This document shows, in pieces, positions 6,552-8,284 of a stretch of 8,284 nucleotides of DNA; the first letter of the stretch is position 1, and each line of letters begins with the position of its first letter. Under the pieces are notes generated by a model. It searched no databases. It was not told the DNA's origin and saw only the letters and a program-made list of their open reading frames with translations. The DNA comes from Lentisphaerota bacterium. GTDB taxonomy: Bacteria > Verrucomicrobiota > Lentisphaeria > Oligosphaerales > JAFGRS01. Where the stretch lies: the NCBI GenBank assembly GCA_012514865.1, contig JAAYZO010000784.1, forward strand, positions 1 to 8,284, written 5' to 3'. Both the position numbers and the translations under genes were made by a program.

Positions 6552-6636
6552 CTGTCAACCCCTGTCTACCATGTCCACCCCTGTCAACCTCTGTCCACCC
6601 CTGTCCACCCTGTCCACCCTGTCCACCCTGTCCACG
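6552..6636. repeat. Nine-copy tandem array of the 9-base unit CTGTCCACC
   Basis: Units begin at 6552, 6562, 6571, 6581, 6591, 6601, 6610, 6619 and 6628. The first units are degenerate (CTGTCAACC, CTGTCTACC, ATGTCCACC) and mostly spaced by 10 bases with one extra C or T. The last four are nearly identical and spaced by 9. This gradient suggests recent slippage at the right end and older decay at the left. It lies upstream of the protease promoter, outside any supported gene. Direct contiguous repeats without unique spacers rule out a CRISPR array. Confidence 0.85.
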
Positions 6637-6715
6637 CGATCCTTGACATGCGCCGGCGCGCGCTGCGGGGATACCCCGCCCTGCCCCTCAGGGTCAGACC
6701 ATCGTCCCGGACGAC
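6637..6715. other. Intergenic stretch with short palindromes
   Basis: It contains the perfect palindrome GCGCCGGCGC (6650-6659) and a perfect hairpin GCGGGG-ATA-CCCCGC (6665-6679). An isolated TTGACA (6643-6648) has no matching -10 at usable distance. Nothing coding is seen. Confidence 0.45.
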
Positions 6716-6744
6716 TGGACAGCCCCGCGAGTCGCCTGTACATT
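6716..6744 (+). promoter_or_regulatory. Probable sigma70-type promoter of the leader and Usp-EIIA gene
   Basis: TGGACA (6716-6721, 5 of 6 to consensus) is followed after exactly 17 bases by TACATT (6739-6744, 4 of 6). It sits at the edge of the only AT-rich patch in this intergenic region. Start of transcription would be near 6751, leaving a leader of about 260 bases, long enough for the RNA structure found in it. Confidence 0.5.
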
Positions 6745-6772
6745 ATAACTGAGCATTTCCTCACATTATGAG
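6742..6772. promoter_or_regulatory. Overlapping minus-strand -10 and alternating TGAG/CTCA dyads
   Basis: The minus strand reads a perfect TATAAT (6747-6742), but its -35 position (CATAAT, 6770-6765) is poor. Next to it, TGAG (6750-6753), CTCA (6760-6763) and TGAG (6769-6772) alternate, so two overlapping short dyads sit around the predicted plus-strand start site, where a repressor could bind. Both readings are weak on their own. Confidence 0.3.
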
Positions 6773-6809
6773 TTTTGTACACCCCAATGGGCCTCGGACG
6801 GGGCCGCTG

Positions 6810-6829
6810 GGCGGCGACCGGAAGCCGCC
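6810..6829 (+). other. Hairpin near the 5' part of the leader
   Basis: GGCGGC (6810-6815) and GCCGCC (6824-6829) form a perfect 6-bp stem with an 8-base loop. It lies 16 bases before the three-way-junction fold and may be an extra arm of the same RNA. Confidence 0.4.
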
Positions 6830-6845
6830 GCGAGAGTCTGTGGTA

Positions 6846-6921
6846 GAGGAGGCTAGCTCCGGGCCACGCCGGCCCGCACCGGCGGCCGGCGACGGCCCGC
6901 CTGAAAGGTGAGCGTCTTCTC
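6846..6921 (+). ncRNA. Structured leader RNA, candidate riboswitch aptamer of unassigned class
   Basis: A fully nested fold can be drawn by hand. P1: GAGGAG (6846-6851) with CTTCTC (6916-6921), 6 bp with one G-U. P2: GCT (6856-6858) with AGC (6911-6913). Then a junction with two arms. Arm A is GGGCC/GGCCC (6861-6865, 6871-6875) with a 5-base loop. Arm B is CACC (6877-6880) with GGTG (6907-6910), a one-sided TGAAA bulge (6902-6906), then GGCGG with CCGCC, and CCG-CGG capped by a GCGA (GNRA) tetraloop. Unpaired GCTA and TGAAA segments are the kind of positions that are conserved in aptamers. Further small stems (GCTG/CAGC 6929-6939; GCTC/GAGC 6941-6953) follow before the ribosome site. The downstream gene suggests ion or transport control. 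I cannot assign a known class; the Na+ and Li+ riboswitch families are the first to test. Confidence 0.5.
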
Positions 6922-7001
6922 ATTTATAGCTGCGGCAGCGGCTCTGGCGGAGCGGGCGCCGGGGCCATGCGGGTAGACGGAACGTACAGGCAGGTAGAAC
7001 C

Positions 7002-7007
7002 AGGAGG
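7002..7007 (+). promoter_or_regulatory. Strong Shine-Dalgarno of the Usp-EIIA gene
   Basis: AGGAGG lies 5 bases before the ATG at 7013 and fixes that start. GAGGCC (7004-7009), which overlaps it, is exactly complementary to GGCCTC (6790-6795) at the 5' end of the leader, so the site could be masked by long-range pairing. Confidence 0.7.
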
Positions 7008-7012
7008 CCGCG

Positions 7013-8269
7013 ATGACGACCTTGGCGAAGCGTCCGGTGCTGTTGTTACCCACCTCGGAGCGGGGTAACGCGGCGGTTATGGCGTGTGGCAGCGCCTTGG
7101 CGCGGTCGCGGGGCCTGCAGACGCGTCTCTTGCGGCCGGGCACGTCCTCGGCGCTGGAGCAGGCGCTGGTATCGGGGGCGCTGGCGGCGGTGCCGTCGGG
7201 TGGTGGCGCGCCGGATCCGGGGGTCAGCCTGGTGGTCTCGGACCTGGCACCGGCCTCCCCGGCGTTTGCGGCATTGCTGCGGGCGACGCAGGAGTGGCGT
7301 GTGCCGGCGGTGTTTGTGCGTGGCGACGAGGCGGGCCTGAGCTGCCGGCGGCTGCTGGTCGCGACCGGTGGCGGTCACCACACGCTGCACCAGGTCGGCC
7401 TGGCGCGCGACCTGTCGCGGGCGCTGGGGGTACCGGCGCAGTGGTTGCGGGTCGTCCGTGACGACGGCATCGGCGCCCGGGGCGGCAACCAGGCCGCCGC
7501 GGCGGCGGCGGCAGAGCTGCAGGGCCGTATACTGGGGTTGCGGGAGCCGGTCTGTGTCACACACGGCCACGACCCGGTGGCGGGGATCCTGAGCCACGTC
7601 CGGCCGGACGACATGGTCCTGGTGGGCACCCCGAATGCCTGGCGGGCGGCCGCGCACTTCGGTGACACGGTGCCGGACGTGCTCCTGCGGCGACTGTCGA
7701 ATCCCTTGGCGATGGTCTCGGCGCCGTCGCCGCAGGCGCTGACCGTCCGCGATGTGCTCTGGGAGTCGCTGGTGGTTCCCGACCTGCGAGTGCGTGACGG
7801 CCAGGCGGCGATCGCGGCGCTGATCGATACGTTGGTAAGCCAGTACCAGATTCCGCGTTCGTGGCGTGATCCGGCCCTGGAGCGGGCTCTGCGTCGCGAG
7901 GCCGTGGAGAGCACCGCCGTCGGCTGTGAGACTGCCTTCCCGCACGCCGCGATTCCGGGCTTCCGCGGCGTCCTCTGCTGCCTGGGCATCTGCCCGGATG
8001 GCGTGGCCTTCCGCGCCGGTGAATCCGAGCCGGTGCGGTTCGTGTTCCTGATGGTCACCCCGGCGGATGACTATGACGACTACCTGACGGTCCTGGGGCT
8101 GCTGGCGCGGCGGGTGGTCCTGCCGAGTGTGCGGGCGGCCCTGTCGGCCAGCCGCACGGGCCGCGAGGCCCTGGCGGTCCTGGCGCCCGCGGCCGTCGGC
8201 ACGGCGGTCGCCATGTCCGCGATGCCGGAGCCGCAGGCCGTACCAGCCCAGGGAGGATATGCACGATGA
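7013..8269 (+). CDS. Tandem Usp-like domains fused to a PTS EIIA (fructose/Ntr type) domain
   Basis: 418 residues, cytoplasmic, with no signal peptide or membrane span. Residues 7-105 resemble a degenerate universal-stress-protein fold (RPVLLLPTSERGNAAV, VSLVVSDL, VPAVFVRG). Residues 111-237 form a second and better one (RRLLVATGGGHHTLHQVGLA, then DMVLVGTPN, FGDTVPDVLLRRLSNPLAMV), split by a poly-Ala stretch near 161-167. Residues 247-392 match PTS EIIA type 2 (the fructose/mannitol/Ntr group): REAVESTAVGCETAFPHAAI with the phosphorylatable His311, then VRFVFLMVTP and DDYLTVLGLLARRV. The last 25 residues are a low-complexity tail. EIIA proteins take phosphate from HPr; here the domain is probably regulatory, since no EIIB or EIIC is seen. 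In many bacteria Usp and EIIA-2 modules accompany cation antiporters. The stop overlaps the next start (ATGA), so the two products are likely partners. A long structured leader precedes it. Confidence 0.82.
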   Translation: MTTLAKRPVLLLPTSERGNAAVMACGSALARSRGLQTRLLRPGTSSALEQALVSGALAAVPSGGGAPDPGVSLVVSDLAPASPAFAALLRATQEWRVPAVFVRGDEAGLSCRRLLVATGGGHHTLHQVGLARDLSRALGVPAQWLRVVRDDGIGARGGNQAAAAAAAELQGRILGLREPVCVTHGHDPVAGILSHVRPDDMVLVGTPNAWRAAAHFGDTVPDVLLRRLSNPLAMVSAPSPQALTVRDVLWESLVVPDLRVRDGQAAIAALIDTLVSQYQIPRSWRDPALERALRREAVESTAVGCETAFPHAAIPGFRGVLCCLGICPDGVAFRAGESEPVRFVFLMVTPADDYDDYLTVLGLLARRVVLPSVRAALSASRTGREALAVLAPAAVGTAVAMSAMPEPQAVPAQGGYAR

Positions 8270-8284
8270 CCTGCCGCAATCGCC
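8266..8284 (+). CDS. Start of the next gene, coupled to the Usp-EIIA gene (partial)
   Basis: The ATG at 8266 overlaps the upstream TGA (ATGA), with GGAGG (8252-8256) 9 bases before it. Only six codons (MTCRNR) are inside the window, so the product cannot be told. An in-frame-independent ATG at 8259 is an alternative but is only 2 bases from the ribosome site. The overlap implies translational coupling; a transporter or antiporter would fit the context, but this is a guess. Confidence 0.55.

Noticed and set aside
6552..6636. CRISPR array
   Set aside because: Units are 9-10 bases, directly contiguous and without unique spacers, and no cas gene is present.
6643..6648. Consensus TTGACA as a -35 element
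   Set aside because: No -10-like hexamer occurs 15-19 bases downstream; the sequence there is a GC-rich palindrome.
5976..6752. 258-codon plus-strand open frame spanning the protease gene start and the repeat region
   Set aside because: It is antisense to the protease and its end is just the tandem repeat read as protein. There is no start signal or domain.
6846..6921. RNase P RNA or a cobalamin riboswitch
   Set aside because: The conserved P4 stretch of RNase P and the B12-box words are absent, and the fold drawn is a simple three-way junction.
6555..6923. 122-codon minus-strand open frame with a DRV repeat
   Set aside because: The DRV repetition is only the 9-base tandem array read in frame, and the rest covers the structured leader. 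There is no ribosome site of note.

Overview
The window is very GC-rich bacterial DNA with long, tightly packed genes and no phage or transposase gene. Two of its proteins end in PEP-CTERM sorting signals (a VPEP motif, a hydrophobic stretch, then an arginine-rich tail), and several others look secreted. Together with the M19 dipeptidase fragment and the sugar-hydrolase-like genes, this suggests an environmental exosortase-bearing bacterium. The Planctomycetota, Lentisphaerota, Verrucomicrobiota or Kiritimatiellota are plausible, but this is inferred from gene content only; there is no marker gene to settle it.

Layout. Bases 1-366 are the 3' end of an M19 membrane-dipeptidase-like gene (+). 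It converges, with a 6-base gap, on a two-gene minus-strand operon: an exported alpha/beta-hydrolase esterase (3056-4033), then a large exported multidomain protein of unknown function (373-3051), 4 bases apart. Upstream of the esterase lies a block of nested hairpins bounded by 8-base inverted repeats (4065-4248), followed by an unusually AT-rich patch. A PEP-CTERM surface protein of unknown function (4471-5364, +) comes next. It converges on a PEP-CTERM trypsin-like serine protease (5445-6332, -).

Bases 6333-7012 hold no protein gene but are dense in structure. From left to right they contain a protease promoter, three back-to-back strong hairpins, a nine-copy array of a 9-base unit, a short AT-rich promoter patch, and a long 5' leader. 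The leader contains a nested three-way-junction RNA fold (6846-6921) that looks like a riboswitch aptamer.

The leader precedes a cytoplasmic fusion of two Usp-like domains to a fructose/Ntr-type PTS EIIA domain (7013-8269, +). That gene overlaps the next gene by ATGA, so the two are probably translationally coupled. In other bacteria Usp and EIIA-2 modules often accompany cation antiporters or other transporters. A ligand-sensing leader controlling a transport regulator and its partner is therefore the most interesting hypothesis here; the partner lies outside the window.

The left half reads as secreted hydrolysis (dipeptidase, esterase, sugar-active-looking protein), the middle as exosortase-sorted surface proteins, and the right as regulation. 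No exosortase, sigma factor or transposase gene is visible.
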